The notes beneath the pieces are model-generated. The model was not told the origin of the DNA. It made no database searches and was given only the letters and a program-made list of their open reading frames with translations. The translations under genes were made by a program, and so were the position numbers. From Isoetes taiwanensis (taxonomy: Eukaryota; Streptophyta; Lycopodiopsida; Isoetales; Isoetaceae): a stretch of DNA of 64,000 bases. Location of the stretch: NCBI GenBank assembly GCA_021234155.1, contig JAJEKV010000066.1:1053832-1117831 (forward strand), in the 5' to 3' direction. This document shows, in pieces, positions 11,486 through 23,617 of the stretch (position 1 is the stretch's first letter; each line of letters begins with the position of its first letter).

Positions 11486-14400
11486 ATGGCGCACCGCCAG
11501 GATCTACCCTGCGATGCGGACGAAGTTTGCATGGTCTGTCATACCATTCCTCCTGATGAACATGTCTTACTCTGTGATGCCTGTGGGAGCCCCTGGCATA
11601 TGCAATGCCTCACAACCCCTTTGCATGCAGCCCCTTCTGGAGATTGGAGCTGCCCGGACTGTTCGTTTCTTAGTGACGGAGGAAGTTTTTCAGTGCCCAA
11701 TAATGAAAATGAGCTTGTGGGCATTGTTAAGGCAATCGAGGAAGATGCACAGCTTTCTTCTGAAGAAAAGGCCAGGAAGCGGCAACAGGTTTTATTTAAC
11801 GATGGAAAAGTTGATCTTGCAGTGGTCGACGATGCAAAATGCAATGCCAGCTTGAAATCTAAAAAGCTACGCGACATTTTGGATGAAAATCTCATGTGCA
11901 TCATTTGCATGCAATTGGCAGATCGTCCTGTGACGGTAGGCACTTGGATGAAACCTACTTTTTCCATGTAATTGTCAGATTGTGCTGTTATGCTGAACTT
12001 AGTTTATGTTGATTGGTAGAAACTCTGATGTCCCAATGAAACTCCATATTTACATCCGATTATAGTGCACGGCAGTTTAATACGATGATGATTCTACCAG
12101 CGTGTACTGGACATGCATATTCTGTTACAGTTTGTACTTGTTTATGCAAACCAAGTAGCAACATTTTACTTGAGGGTATACTTATGATGCATGCATACTT
12201 GATTTTGCAGACACCCTGTGGCCATAACTTCTGCTTGAAATGTTTTGAACGCTGGGTTGCTCAAAGCAAGAGGAACTGTGCAAAATGCCGTTCTCCCATA
12301 CCCCCAAAGATGATTAGTCAGCCTCGGATTAACGCTACCCTTGTTATGGCCATTCGGATGGCTAGATTGGCTGTGTTTTCTAAGAAATGTCGTGCTCCAC
12401 CAAAGCCACATACTCAAATAGTGAATGAAAGTAGGCCTGATAAGGCTTTTACTACAGATCGGGCAGTATGTAAAGGTAAATCAAATGCCTGTAGTGGTAG
12501 AATTTTTGTTACTGTTCCTCCTGATCACTTTGGCCCAATCTTGGCAAAGGATGACCCCATAAGACACCAGGGTGTCATAGTTGGTGAAACATGGGAAGAT
12601 AGACTAGAATGCAGGCAATGGGGTGTACACCTACCACATGTTGCAGGCATTGCTGGGCAATCAGATTATGGTGCTCAATCAGTGGCACTTTCTGGAGGAT
12701 ATGATGATGATGAAGATCATGGGGAGTGGTTTCTATATACAGGGAGGTATGCTTTTCAACAGGACTAAAATTACATGGTTCTGCCTTAAAAAATTACTTA
12801 ATTTTTATTTTGATTGAGACATGTTAGCTTCTTGTAGAAAATGACAACAAGATTTTGACTAGTGTTGATGTTACAAAACTATACAAACTGTTAATAATTC
12901 TGTTAGCAGCCTGAGTAAATGTACCACAGAGCCCACCGAAATGGTCAGTAGAATGAAAACTTGGGTAAACAATTTCTTCTCTCAGGAGGTAGCATATATG
13001 GAAACATATCTGCAACCCCCTAGGAAACATATCTGCAACCCCCTATTTTCACTATGCTTAGGCAACCTTTCATGATATATGTTAACACTTTTCACAATTC
13101 ACTTGCCGGTAGTTGCTTGCAGATAGTAGAGAGATTGTCTTATATACATAACAGTAACAATCAATCCAGTTGTTTTTGCTGTTATCTGATTGCTATATTG
13201 CGGGTTAATTTCTTAGTGGTGGAAGGGATTTAAGTGGGAACAAGCGGACTGCCAAGGATCAATCATTTGACCAAACGTTTGACAAGTACAATGAAGCTTT
13301 AAGAATGAGCTGTAAGAAAGGTTATCCAGTTCGTGTTGTCAGGTTCTGCCATCTTCCTATTAACAAATATCTATATTCTTCTGGGTAAAAGGTCGTGATG
13401 TAGTAGGATAATCCTTTTTTTTGCAGATCCCATAAAGAGAAGAGCTCTTCTTATGCCCCAGAGAAAGGTGTTAGATATGATGGCATATACAGAATTGAAA
13501 AGTGTTGGAGGAAGAAGGGAATTCAGGTATATTTTCGATAAGAGTGCAATATATATTGCATTGAGCAGCTCTGACTGTTTGCTGCATGGATTTATTTGCC
13601 CTTGGTAGGGTTTCAAAGTATGCCGCTATCTTTTTGTGCGTTGTGATAATGAGCCTGCCCCATGGACAAGGTATGTTTTACTCTGTCCTTACCACATACT
13701 GCATATGATTGTAACTATTTTCAATTCACGTCTGATGAGTTCTTGCTCATCTACTTGAGAATATAGTAAAAATGTTGTTGGACATTACTCATGCTCTAGA
13801 TTTTTGGCTTCTAGAAGCAAGGGTATTACAGCTTCTAGACACTTCAGATTTGATGAAGTGATATATTTATTATTCAAGGGCTCTTCCTGAAATGTTGGTG
13901 GAAGTTTCAATCACAAAGAAATTGTAGAAAAAGATGCAGTCATTAAAGGATTAACTCTTTTGCTCAAATACAGCGACGAAATTGGAGATCGACCAAGGCC
14001 TTTGCCAATTATCAAGGAATTAAAATATGCAATTGATATTACTGAAAGGAAGGGCGCACCTGCCTGGAATTGGAAGGTACATTTTCTGTACTTCCTTCAT
14101 TTGATATAGTTGTGGTGAAGCAGAATTTTGTGCAAGTCCATCTTTCTTACCAATCAGCAAATTCATAAGCATGTTGCTTGCACAACCAATGATGCCATTT
14201 TGGTTTATATTGCTATAAGATTTTATATTTAAGTCCATCTTGCCAGTTTCAATACGTGTAGTTTAGGAGACTGATTCACTTTCAGATAATATGGAGTCTC
14301 TGCCCTGATGCGGCCCCTCCTGTTCCATTTTTCTTGTAGTGATTCTAAATGACCAAAATTGGCAAACAGATATCTGTTGCTGTATTAAGTGCTCTCCTGT

Positions 14401-16557
14401 GGATGAATGCTTGCACTCATGTCTTTAAAATTCTTTTTAGGAAGTATGTTATACCACTTTCTGCTTCACATAATTCTTACAAGTTTAGTTAGGTTATTCC
14501 GCTTTAAGGTACATTCGTTGTTCTTGCAGGCAAGTGAAAGTGCCTGGTGTTGGGTATGTGATCCTCCAGAAAGCAGAAGGATAAGGTCTGAACGAAAAAT
14601 TATCAAAACAAAGGACATAACCAGAAAAATCGTCTCCATGCGGGACAAATTGAAAAGAGGTACTGCTTTTTGTTCATTTGCTTCGAGGTAGTTAGCTGTT
14701 TGTAGTGGATGGAGAGCGACTAATGCTTAGTTTTGGCACGGATCTTGGTTATAGATTAATTCATTCCATCTGAAATTGCCTTCTCGATCTTGGGAATTTT
14801 TAAGTTTTTAAATTTGGGCTTAATGCAAGTGAAAACGTTCAAGCTTAGGGCACATATTAGAGGGCTGTGGCTTACCTGAATCTATGAGAGGAGGCCATTT
14901 ACTCAAGGCACAGATTAGAGGGCTGTGGCTTACCTCCACTTTTTATGAATGTAGAATCATCTGAAGTAGAATTATGACGAAAAAGGTCAAGGTTTTGTGA
15001 CCCTCGCCACCTTAGTCTAAAACTGTGACTGGCATTATTATACCTACTCTGAAGACGGACCTACTCCTACTCTGAAGATGGCTTCAAAGCACCTTTAAGG
15101 AAAATATGACCAATTGCATGTCTCCTGCAAATTGTTTGGACCAGGTATTACACTCTGATGTTGCAGATGATGTGATCCTAATCTGTGTGTTGTAACTCTC
15201 ATCAATCTATGATAAGACCTTGTTCTCATACACTTTTTTAAACATACTCAGGCTACATTGACCAGCATATTGTCTACATTAATATTCTAGATTACGTTAA
15301 AGCAGAATATCTACAATATTCTATGTTGGTTAAGTCTGGTAGTGTTAAACATGAAAGCTAGCTCAGTCTCTGTTAGACTTAGTTTGGAATTCACTATTTA
15401 ACGTTAGACTGCACGCTATTGTTTAACATTGCTCAGCCACTACCTGAAAGCTGATATTGACCTTTGCTATTATTCAGAATTTGCTTGCAACCTTTGCAAA
15501 GGGACACTGAATTTGCCGGTGACCACTCCATGTGGGCACAATTTCTGCAGCGCATGCCTGGATGTGGCCTTTGCAGGTCAAGAAGATATGCGTCACCGAT
15601 TTGGTGTTAATGGTAGGATGTTGCGCACCCAGAAAGTTGTAAAAGCTTGCCCTTCTTGTAAGGGAGACATAGCTGATTTTCTTATCAATCCTCAGGTTTG
15701 TTAAACTTTATTCAAATTTCAAATCATGGTCGTATGTACTAATATCTGCAGTTGTGTGAATTGTTGTATAGGTTAACAGGCAGTTGGAAGAAGTTATACA
15801 ATCACTGATGCAGCAAATAGAAGCCCCAGAAGGGAATCCAGATGGTGCGATGGCAGATCATGACTCAAGTGGAGGAAATGAAAGTAGTTCAGACAAGGAG
15901 AACAAATATTATGATAGCAACAAAGTTATAAAGGACATTGTCAAGGAAGCTTCAATTCAAACCCTTGCAATTCAAAAAACTGAGACGTTATTCCAGGGGG
16001 AAGAAATTAATGCTGTTCCAATCTCAGTAGCCAGAGCTGGGAAAGAAAGTGGAGTGCAATCTAGTCTGGTATATTCAAGGTCTATATGCTGCATAAATAA
16101 CACTTTTTAACCAAGTATTCATTCTAAAATGCAGGATGGCGCCCCTGAATGTAAGAGAACCCAGGAAAATAAACGGGTCACTGGATCTACCTTTCTGGGC
16201 AGCCAGATTACAAATCTTGGGAATTCAGTTGCAAGTGCTCAGGATAAAATAAAAAGATCCAAGACTCCTAAAAAAGGAAACGGGATTACAACTACCCAGG
16301 AGCGTGGAGATCAAATTCTAGACGCAGAAAATACAAGGCATTCTAGCAACTTGAATGGTAAATGTAATGAGGATAGTTCCGAAGGGGCTAAGGTTACGAA
16401 GAAGAGTGTGAGGGTTGAAATATCAGCAACGAGACCATCCAAAGTCCTTGGTGGTTTATCAAAGAAGAGAAAGCGGGAAAATGGCCAGCATACTACTGGA
16501 AAGCTTCAGGACGAGGTTTCAATGAGGAGATCTTTGCCTAGGCTTTGTAAAAATTAG
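11486..16557 (+). CDS. VIM/ORTH-like: ORTHRUS/VIM-type E3 ubiquitin ligase (PHD-RING-SRA-RING)
   Basis: There are ten exons: 11486-11935, 12211-12746, 13217-13342, 13427-13526, 13609-13670, 13974-14076, 14530-14659, 15478-15695, 15772-16068 and 16135-16557. They sum to 2445 nt, a protein of 814 residues, with GT-AG junctions in phase. The domains are a PHD finger (about 9-58, C4HC3, VCMVC to CPDC), a first RING (about 137-180, CIIC...PCGHNFC...CAKC), an SRA/YDG domain (about 245-430, with GIAGQSDYGAQSVALSGGY, DHGEWF and YTG), and a second RING (about 505-570, CNLC...PCGHNFC...CPSC). In Arabidopsis VIM proteins bind hemimethylated CpG through SRA and maintain DNA methylation in the nucleus. 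The start at 11486 (MAHRQDLPC) matches the family. The Lys-rich C-terminus (about 240 residues, exons 9-10) exceeds the usual length of about 645 and holds a KKRKRE nuclear-signal-like patch. Confidence 0.92.
13000..13060 (+). repeat. Short tandem duplication in VIM intron 2
   Basis: The word GGAAACATATCTGCAACCCC occurs twice head-to-tail between about 12999 and 13043, inside the intron between exons 2 and 3. Confidence 0.7.
14840..14935 (+). repeat. Direct repeat in VIM intron 7
   Basis: A unit of about 29 bp (GGCACAKATTAGAGGGCTGTGGCTTACCT, one variable base) occurs near 14849 and 14910. Intron 7 (14660-15477) is the longest of the gene and shows no inserted gene. Confidence 0.65.
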
Positions 16558-17003
16558 AATAATAGAGCGTAAACTCTCAGTTCCATTTTTTCCATTCTTT
16601 TGTAGATAGTCTAAAATCTGCTAATTTGTCTCAAGTAAAGGACTGTCAGGCTATTTTCAGCCTTATCAGCCAATGTAATGCCGAGACGTGAATGTGCGCT
16701 GCCGTTGTCACTTAAAAAAACTGTCCACCAATAATTTCACCATTTTGCAATTTTGCATTCTTGGACACCCCTCTTATCCCACTAGGGGTGTCCAAGACAC
16801 TAAAGTTAGGGATAATGTGCCGAGGAGCCTGTTAGGGCGAGCGCTAGGTCTAGGCGAAAATTGCCTCCTTGACACATTTTTGTGCGTGAAGTCTATTGGG
16901 GAGGGAAATTTTATGCCACGTGGCATTGTATTGACCATAACTTTAAGAAAATGATGCCCATCCCTTTTAAGATTGCACACAAATAGGTCAAATTTCCTCC
17001 CCC
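16558..17003. other. VIM 3' flank with a perfect stem-loop
   Basis: There is no gene here. A 13-bp perfect inverted repeat, CTTGGACACCCCT at 16760-16772 and its complement at 16784-16796, is separated by an 11-nt loop. The rest is unremarkable. Confidence 0.6.
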
Positions 17004-17045
17004 TTTAACTTTATGTTTTTGGGCATGGGGATAAGCCCCGAACAA
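17004..17045 (+). repeat. 5' target-site duplication (42 bp)
   Basis: It is identical to 17971-18012 except for one C/T difference near its end, and it directly precedes the GC-rich element. Confidence 0.85.
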
Positions 17046-17970
17046 TATCAGATTCTGCTGCAGGAAACTGGATTCTTGCCAACCAGCAAGGATTGGATTC
17101 TTACCGAAACCCGGGGCGGGGCCTTGATAGACACATCGTCTATTTTCAGAAAGTGGTTACTATGGGTGATATTCGGCTTGGGCGACTGTGGCTTACATGC
17201 TGTGGCAATGAGTCCGGCGGATTAGAGCTTTGTTGGAGGGGTAAAGAGATCGATGGTTCGCCGGATGGGGACGGATCGTCACCCGGTGGACGGTGACGTC
17301 GATACCGACACGTGGGAGTACCTAGATGCTTGTTTCCTTGGCAAGCTCGGGACGGCGCTCAGAAGCGAGGGTCAAAAGCGCCCATTACAAGGAGCATATC
17401 AACCCCGTGTTAGCGGGGCCCACAGCTCTACTGCGTTAGGTTGCCCGAAAAAGCGCATACTCATTGCCTCCATTAGCACAAGTGCCCACCATCTTCGCGA
17501 TCGAGGCCGGCGGGGTGGATTGGGGAGCCCCGCCAGGCCGGGACAAAGTCTTTGTCAAGCGGGTGCCATTGAGGATGAGTCTCACACTTTCGAGTTGCCC
17601 AAAGATTGGTCGGATCAGGGCGGATATCGCTCCCCTTAATACAGCCGGATTTGCCTTTACATTTGCCGATGAACACACCATCGATGAACGTACATTCGAT
17701 CTCTTGGATCGCGCGAGGTCACCTTTGTCCCTCACCCCCGCTTTTGATTAGGCACTACAGGTGCGGTGCATGACTATATATATTTGGGTGTTTTTGCATT
17801 TTATATGTTAGTTTGTGCCGGTGATTCTTTGCCCGCACGGTTTTTCCCTCGAAAAACCGCCCGGTGAGGTTTTTAATCCGGGCAATAATCCGCTTGCTGC
17901 GTTTTTGTATTGGGTCCCATAGACCGATTGGTCTCCGTGGACGATAAAAGTACCTTCCTTCCTTCCTTCC
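17046..17970 (+). mobile_element. GC-rich non-LTR-type element, CCTT tail, 42-bp TSD
   Basis: A 42-bp sequence at 17004-17045 is repeated at 17971-18012 with one mismatch. It flanks 925 bp that is much GC-richer than its surroundings and ends in (CCTT)n at 17954-17970. Direct flanking repeats plus a 3' microsatellite tail are the hallmarks of target-primed reverse transcription. A plus frame at 17464-17751 is open, but no domain is recognised and no RT is present, so this is a non-autonomous or 5'-truncated element. Near its 3' end it carries a GGTTTTTCCCTCGAAAAACC / GGTTTTTAATCC motif shared with two other elements in this window. Confidence 0.8.
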
Positions 17971-18012
17971 TTTAACTTTATGTTTTTGGGCATGGGGATA
18001 AGCCCTGAACAA
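17971..18012 (+). repeat. 3' target-site duplication (42 bp)
   Basis: It directly follows the CCTT tail and copies 17004-17045. The single mismatch suggests an insertion that is not very old. Confidence 0.85.
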
Positions 18013-18074
18013 GAAATTTATAATCGTGAGCAGAATTCTTCATTTATCACGTGGATTGAAAAAAATGAAGATTC

Positions 18075-18158
18075 AAGATTACTTGGACAAGTGTTGCATA
18101 TTCAAAATATAGGCAAGATTACTTGGGCGAGTGTTGCATATTTAAAATATAGGCATCC
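18075..18158 (+). repeat. Tandem 40-bp duplication
   Basis: Two adjacent copies contain AAGATTACTTGGRCRAGTGTTGCATATT followed by AAAATATAGGC. The second copy differs by a few transitions. Confidence 0.7.
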
Positions 18159-18184
18159 AAATCATATGCTTGTATAATCCATAT

Positions 18185-19485
18185 ACATAGTAATTTCACA
18201 TTGAACCATCATATTCACCTCCCAAATTCTAGAAAGGGCATCAACAATATGGTTCTTTTTCCTATGGAAATAAAATTGAAATTGAAAAAAGGAGTTTAAC
18301 CATCTTGCTTGCCTTCAAGTACCTCAGCCTCACTTTGTAGAATTTGAGTGGTATACACCACAAACTCATATTTGTTGCGGAGATAATATTTCTAGACTTC
18401 GAGTGTATGAACTATCGCTAGTAACTCTTGCTCATAAATGGAAAAATTCTTCTCAGTAGCATTGAATTGGCAGATTTCATAAGCCACCGCTCTATCATCC
18501 CGCATGAGCACGACACCAATAACATATCCACATGCATTCATCCTGCATGAGCATGGCACCAATGGCATAACCATATGCTTCCATGTAAATCTCATAAGGT
18601 TTATGCATGTCTGGAATTAATAAGTTAGGCACTGAGGTCAATAACCTCTTTTGCGTATCCATTGCCTGCTGTTGTTTCAATGTCCAATTGGCAGCAGCTG
18701 CAATCTTAGCAAAGTTCTAGGCAAATCTGCAATAATAACTAGCCAACCCCATGAAACTACGCAACTTAGATATATTCTTTGGCACCGGGCTTTTGTTTTC
18801 TTGGATTCCACAATTACAACATCCGCAAATACAATGTGGCCCAAATACTCCACATGTATTTGCAGAAATCTGCACTTCAACATTTTTGCATACAATTTAT
18901 ACTGCCTGAGCAGAGTTAATACATTATACAAATCATCCAAATGCTCACCTAAGATTTTGCTATATACAAGGATATTGTCCAAAAATAATTCAACAAAACT
19001 ATCAAGACATCCTGGCAAAACTTCATTCAACATTTTGAAAAAATTAGCAGGAGCATGTTAAACAAAACGGCATTGTCAAAAATTCAAAATTATCAAACAT
19101 GGTCTTGAAGGCGGTCTCATGCACATCTGACTCCTTCACCTTTATCCGATGATAGCTATTGCATAAAACCAACTTATAAAAATACTTCGCTCCTGTTAAT
19201 CTATCTATGATCTCATCGATCACGGGGGGATACTTATCTTGATTGTGATCTTGTTCAAGGCACGATAATCAATACACATCTACATTGAACCGTCCTTCTT
19301 ACCAAAATCATAGGAGCACTATAAGGGGATTTGCTAGGCCTCACAAATCTTTGAGCCAGTAACTTATGAACTTGCTTCTTTACTTCCCCTTGTTTCAATA
19401 AGGGCAGTCTATATTGAGTACGAAATACAGGTTTGGATCCAGGCTCTAAATCAGTCTCATGTTCAATCTCCCTACAAGTGGAAGC
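18185..19485 (-). pseudogene. Ty3/gypsy RT-RNase H fragment
   Basis: Read on the minus strand, broken frames give the entry to RT (HETDLEPGSKPV...YRLPLLKQGEVKKQV), the CIDYRALNKIT block, GAKYF.KLVL..SYH, FLTMPF, then FLDNILVYSK, EHLDDL, YAKMLKCRF and VEYLGHIV. RNase H follows (CGYVIGVVLM, VAYEICQFNATEKNFSIYEQELLAIVHTLEV) and then NHIVDALSRI. The RT active site reads FLDNI where YLDDI is expected, so one catalytic Asp is Asn. Stops and frameshifts are frequent. Inside RNase H a segment of about 36 bp (near 18503-18575) is duplicated. No LTRs, integrase or gag adjoin. This is a dead fragment. Confidence 0.85.
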
Positions 19486-21202
19486 CTTTCAGTTAAGACG
19501 GTCGAAAATGCTTCAGGCATCTTTTTAGTAGAAATACAATGGTTCTCGAAAAAGTAAGAATTGCATAAGACTCATTTTGATTAAATGCAACTTTTTTCAT
19601 TAAGACTTACAATACAATGTTGACTAAAATTATGGTCCAACAATGTAATATAATTTTGTGGACTTTCAGTATATTAGCTTGGGAAAGCATTATGCATTTT
19701 TTGAAAAGAAACTTATATGCTTTTCTCTATATTCTAGATGATACTTATATAATAATGTTACTAATCAATTGTAAAGACATCAGCTGCTTTTGACATAATA
19801 ATGTTACCAATCAATTGTAAGGACATCAATTTCTTTTGATCTGTATTCAATATAATATCTTGCGTTTTGATGCGCTAAAAAACAACAATATCTTTAGGAG
19901 GAGGAAAAATTTACCACCGTATGCCCAAAGAACCGCAATACCTTTAAGAGGAGGAAATGTACGTGACACTAAATGCCCTAAATAAGTGCATGAAGGCATA
20001 TGGAGTAGAGTAGAGTAGAGTATACCCTTTCAACTTCACACACATTGCAAATATAACATCCAATGTTCGCAGAACTCAGTTTAGAAACCAAAGAAATAAC
20101 ATAGTAAGGAGGAAAAAAAGGAAGCATGCAACTATAATCTTATGTGGACCTTTGGCCTTTCTTGCGCATTATGTTGGCATTCTTGCATTTCAAAATGGAT
20201 ATGGTATCGTCCATTTTTATTCTACGTGATATAACAAGGAAGAAATATTTTGTCATGATGCTCTAGAAGGCACATGCACCAAACGTTCTTGCTTGCCCCT
20301 CAGCTCTTAGCCAAGTCACCTCTGTACATGCTCCACCATTCCACAAACTAATCCCCCTTTGTCAGTCACTACTACCGTTGCCTCAATAAAAAACAAGAAA
20401 GGGGCAGTTATGAATCCCAATTGAAGATTGGCAGTGGTCATGAGTCTTCTTTGTTTTGTTGGGAGATGGATGGTGGGGAGGATAAGCATCTAACCAATGG
20501 CCGATCAACCCAACCAGTGATTCATCCATGTGAGCAGAAGAAGCCATCTGTCTTTTTGATTAATGGAGGAACTGCACATATAGGAGGTAATTTTTTTATC
20601 ACAAATCATGCATCACTATGGTATTTGTCTGAAATCATATTGTAGAGGAGGAGGAGGAGGACGCAATCAAAATACCTAGCTTTTTTCAAGGTTTTGTTGA
20701 GACACTTCTTTCAATTCATCATAAACTATTTTGGTTACTCTTACTATATTAACGACTAAGACGGTAAGCCATTCTACTTATCGCAGTAGCTATGCTAGAA
20801 ACATCGTATCTGTATTATTTGTGCAAGGCTTTGAGGTTCAGATCTTTCTTGAAAATTGTGGTGTATCCCTATTTAGTATAAGTCAACATTTTATGCTTTG
20901 GGTTCATCGAGTTGTGGTTTGGGGTACAAACATTCAAGTGTGCCCTGCCATGAACTATAATATTGTTGCAATGGATGTAAGCTTAATTTGTCTCTTGCCA
21001 TATTTTGATCCGCATATTGCTACCATTGCACATCCATTGATGTTGTCGTTATACAGGATGCTTGCAACCCGTGATTATAGTATGAACCTGATGAGTAAGG
21101 TAGGCAATGCACGACTCTTGATGGTGGTGACATTGCATTTACTTGTAATGATGATGACATTGCATTTATTTGTACTTAGCTCATGTTTGTTCATGCCTTA
21201 AT
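19486..21202. other. No gene recognised; short tandem repeats
   Basis: A unit of about 44 bp with TTAC(T/C)AATCAATTGTAA(A/G)GACATCA is duplicated at 19755-19845. A TAGAG pentamer run lies near 20006-20020. Short open frames (20421-20645, 20731-21201) have no recognisable domain. Confidence 0.5.
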
Positions 21203-22000
21203 TCATTGTCTTTCTTTTAGATAGTACTTAAAACCGTTATTTTCTTCTGCAATTCTGTCTGATGTGTCAAATATCTTTAGGCAAAACCCATTAATCAGAG
21301 ATGGCAAGGGAGTGTTATCCAATTCTTCTAACTCAAACATGCTAGGTTGAACCATCTTCACAATCTTGTGTGGTCCCAAATGAATGTAGCCACCCCACTT
21401 TGACTGCTTGTTCGAGACGTAGTTTCCCAGCATGTCTTCCAAAATTATGTTGGTACGCTCCATATGACCATCCGTCTGTGGTGATAAGGTTTTCTATCCC
21501 CAACTTCATCTGGATCGTGTTGAAGAAATCCCTCTAAAAGGCAGTGATAAAATTTGAGTCTCTATCCATCACGATTGTGTTATCCGATTTTTTTTTTGGG
21601 TGAAAAGCAAGGAAATGTCCAAAGTGGTATCTGTGGTTTGACATGATAGAAAATTCATCATCTTGAAAGTTTGTCTACTACCACTATTAAGGCGTCATGG
21701 CCCTTTGTTATTATACAAAGCCCAATGATCAAATTCATTGTAATGATCTCCAACTTTGCATTCATGATGCCCAAAAGGTTCCAACAACCCCGAAATTTAT
21801 AACTACTCTAATATAGTCTGCTGACATAGCTAACTTTCGCAGATGTATGAATCTGCTTTCTCATGCCGGGCCAATGATCTAATCTAGAAGTAGATTTTTA
21901 TGAACCTTGCCTGGTTAGCTATGGAGGTATTATGTATGTCGTGCATACTGAGTTTTCTCACACCTGAAGACTTGGGCATTCATTTTTATCTTTAAAATAC
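21203..22000 (-). pseudogene. Ty3/gypsy integrase fragment
   Basis: Minus-strand frames, broken by shifts, give the zinc-binding end (PGMRK), EIITMNLIIGL, TTKGHDALIVVVDKLSR, then VMDRDSNFITAF..DFFNTI, TDGHMERTNIILEDML (catalytic Glu context) and a C-terminal LGPHKIVK segment like the gypsy barrel/chromo region. Integrase joins retrotransposon DNA to the host. It lies upstream, in the sense of transcription, of the RT fragment at 18185-19485. The normal order is RT before integrase, so the two pieces come from separate insertions. Confidence 0.8.
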
Positions 22001-22974
22001 AAGAGATTATCTTCCTTTTTATAGTTCTTAAAGGCTTCTTGCTCCTTATTAGTCTAGTTTTCCCACAAAAACTAACTCACACTTACTTGAAGTTGCTATC
22101 TCTTGCTAGAGACTTCTCAATCTTCTTGCCGAATTCGCTTGTGAGTGTTGAGACGGCATTGCAATGGACTTGCATCACATAGTGTGACGGGACAGGACAT
22201 GATAAATCATTTGCATACAATAGTATCGAGCAGGAGGTATCTAAGATGTCATCCTTTATGATTGATTATAGCTACCAATGCACTCTAGATAAGTGGGACA
22301 ACCATGTGTCTAAGGTAGAAGTCTCTCAGTAGATGTTACCTTATATGTGGGAATCAGTACAAGAAGTTTGAGCTATCTCCTAACAGCTATGAGCATGCAA
22401 AAGAGCTTAACATATAGGCATAGATCTATCACCTGATCCCACAGTTGTGCACACCATGGGTATACAGATAGCAACAACTCCAACAACATGGTAGGAAGAT
22501 GAAGTTGTCCATGAAGAGTTGAAAAATTTTGCCAAATGTTGCCAAGACTGAGAGGAATTTTGATTTTTATGAGTTCGTTGGGAAGTTCCAATGGAATACT
22601 GACTATACGGACTGAAATTCAGGGGAAAACGAAGGAGATGGTAAGGAGGCCGTCATTTTGTTTAGAAGTTCAACTTCTGCAACAATATTCGGATAAGTAT
22701 TATTGCTAGAAATTGGAGGTACAGTATCTGGCGCAACTGATTTTTATCGAGTTTGAGTAATGGCATTGACAGCAAGAAGAGTGCATGCTTCAATGTCTAG
22801 ACTTGGATTGACAAAACAATACAAAGTTTGGGTATGCATAATTAGTTTCATCTTGAAAATGAACAGACAAAGTGGCGAATTTGTTAGGCCTACAGAAACC
22901 CTTATGCCCAATTTGCTTGTCTTCAAGTATCAAAGTACATTGTCAAGCTCATAGTTTTGTCGTGGAACTAAACC
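22001..22974. other. No gene recognised
   Basis: AT-rich sequence with only short overlapping open frames and no domain signature. Part of it may be the remainder of the neighbouring gypsy or LINE remnants. Confidence 0.5.
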
Positions 22975-23413
22975 AATCCAATTGTGAGATTAGACAACCA
23001 GAACACTAGAAAGATTTTAAGTTGATAAATTTCTTCCTGGCCTTGCACCGTTGGAACTCTATTGTTGTTGTGATGGGCATGAAAAATGAGGAAGGGAAGG
23101 ACGTGATCCTTGTTTGCCATCGGCCACTCATATTTGATATGCAATAAGACGAACAACCTAATTTATACCTAGGATTTCTACTTGAACTTGGGGTCTCAGC
23201 CAAGTTGATGTACATGTCAGTCGTCTGGCAGAATGTGTCCAGGGCATCGAGATGACATTGCATGTTTGCCTGAGTGTAGGCTAGGAGGTCCATATCATCA
23301 GCATATATCAGATGCCTGGTGATCTGGTGCAAACGTTGAGCTCCATCGCCTCCATTCGCAGCAAGCCAACTCTCCAACTGATCAATGTACAACCCAAACA
23401 GTATGGGAGAGAG
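22975..23413 (-). pseudogene. LINE RT, 3' half (split by LTR element)
   Basis: The minus strand reads LSPILFGLYIDQLESWL, then LIYADDMDLLAYTQ (catalytic YADD), then LDALDTFCQTTDMYINLA, a non-LTR reverse transcriptase. It is distinct in sequence from the L1-type RT at the left edge and its clade is undecided. The frame degenerates below about 23190. The missing 5' half lies at 33816-34200. The two halves join in frame through GVRQGCPLSPILFGLY when the LTR retrotransposon between them is removed. Confidence 0.88.
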
Positions 23414-23617
23414 TGTTAAATTCAGGAATCCAGGAGATAACTACCATGCACAATATATATTGAATAGAGAAAAGTGGATAGGAACAAGCTTCCTACTGTA
23501 GCTTATATACATAATGACACAACTATTCAGATAGGATATGACTCTTTATGTAGACTACCACATCACTTTGATGACGTGGCCTATATTGCTGAGGTGGAGG
23601 ATTGTCATATATTAACA
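23414..23617 (-). repeat. LTR (3' LTR of minus-strand element)
   Basis: This is a 204-bp copy with TG..CA ends, preceded on the left by the GAGAG duplication. The adjoining TTGAGGGAGGG (minus strand) is the likely polypurine tract. Confidence 0.88.

Noticed and set aside
17436-17751. Plus and minus frames in the 925-bp element as coding genes
   Set aside because: Mutually overlapping and without family signature; not called as genes.
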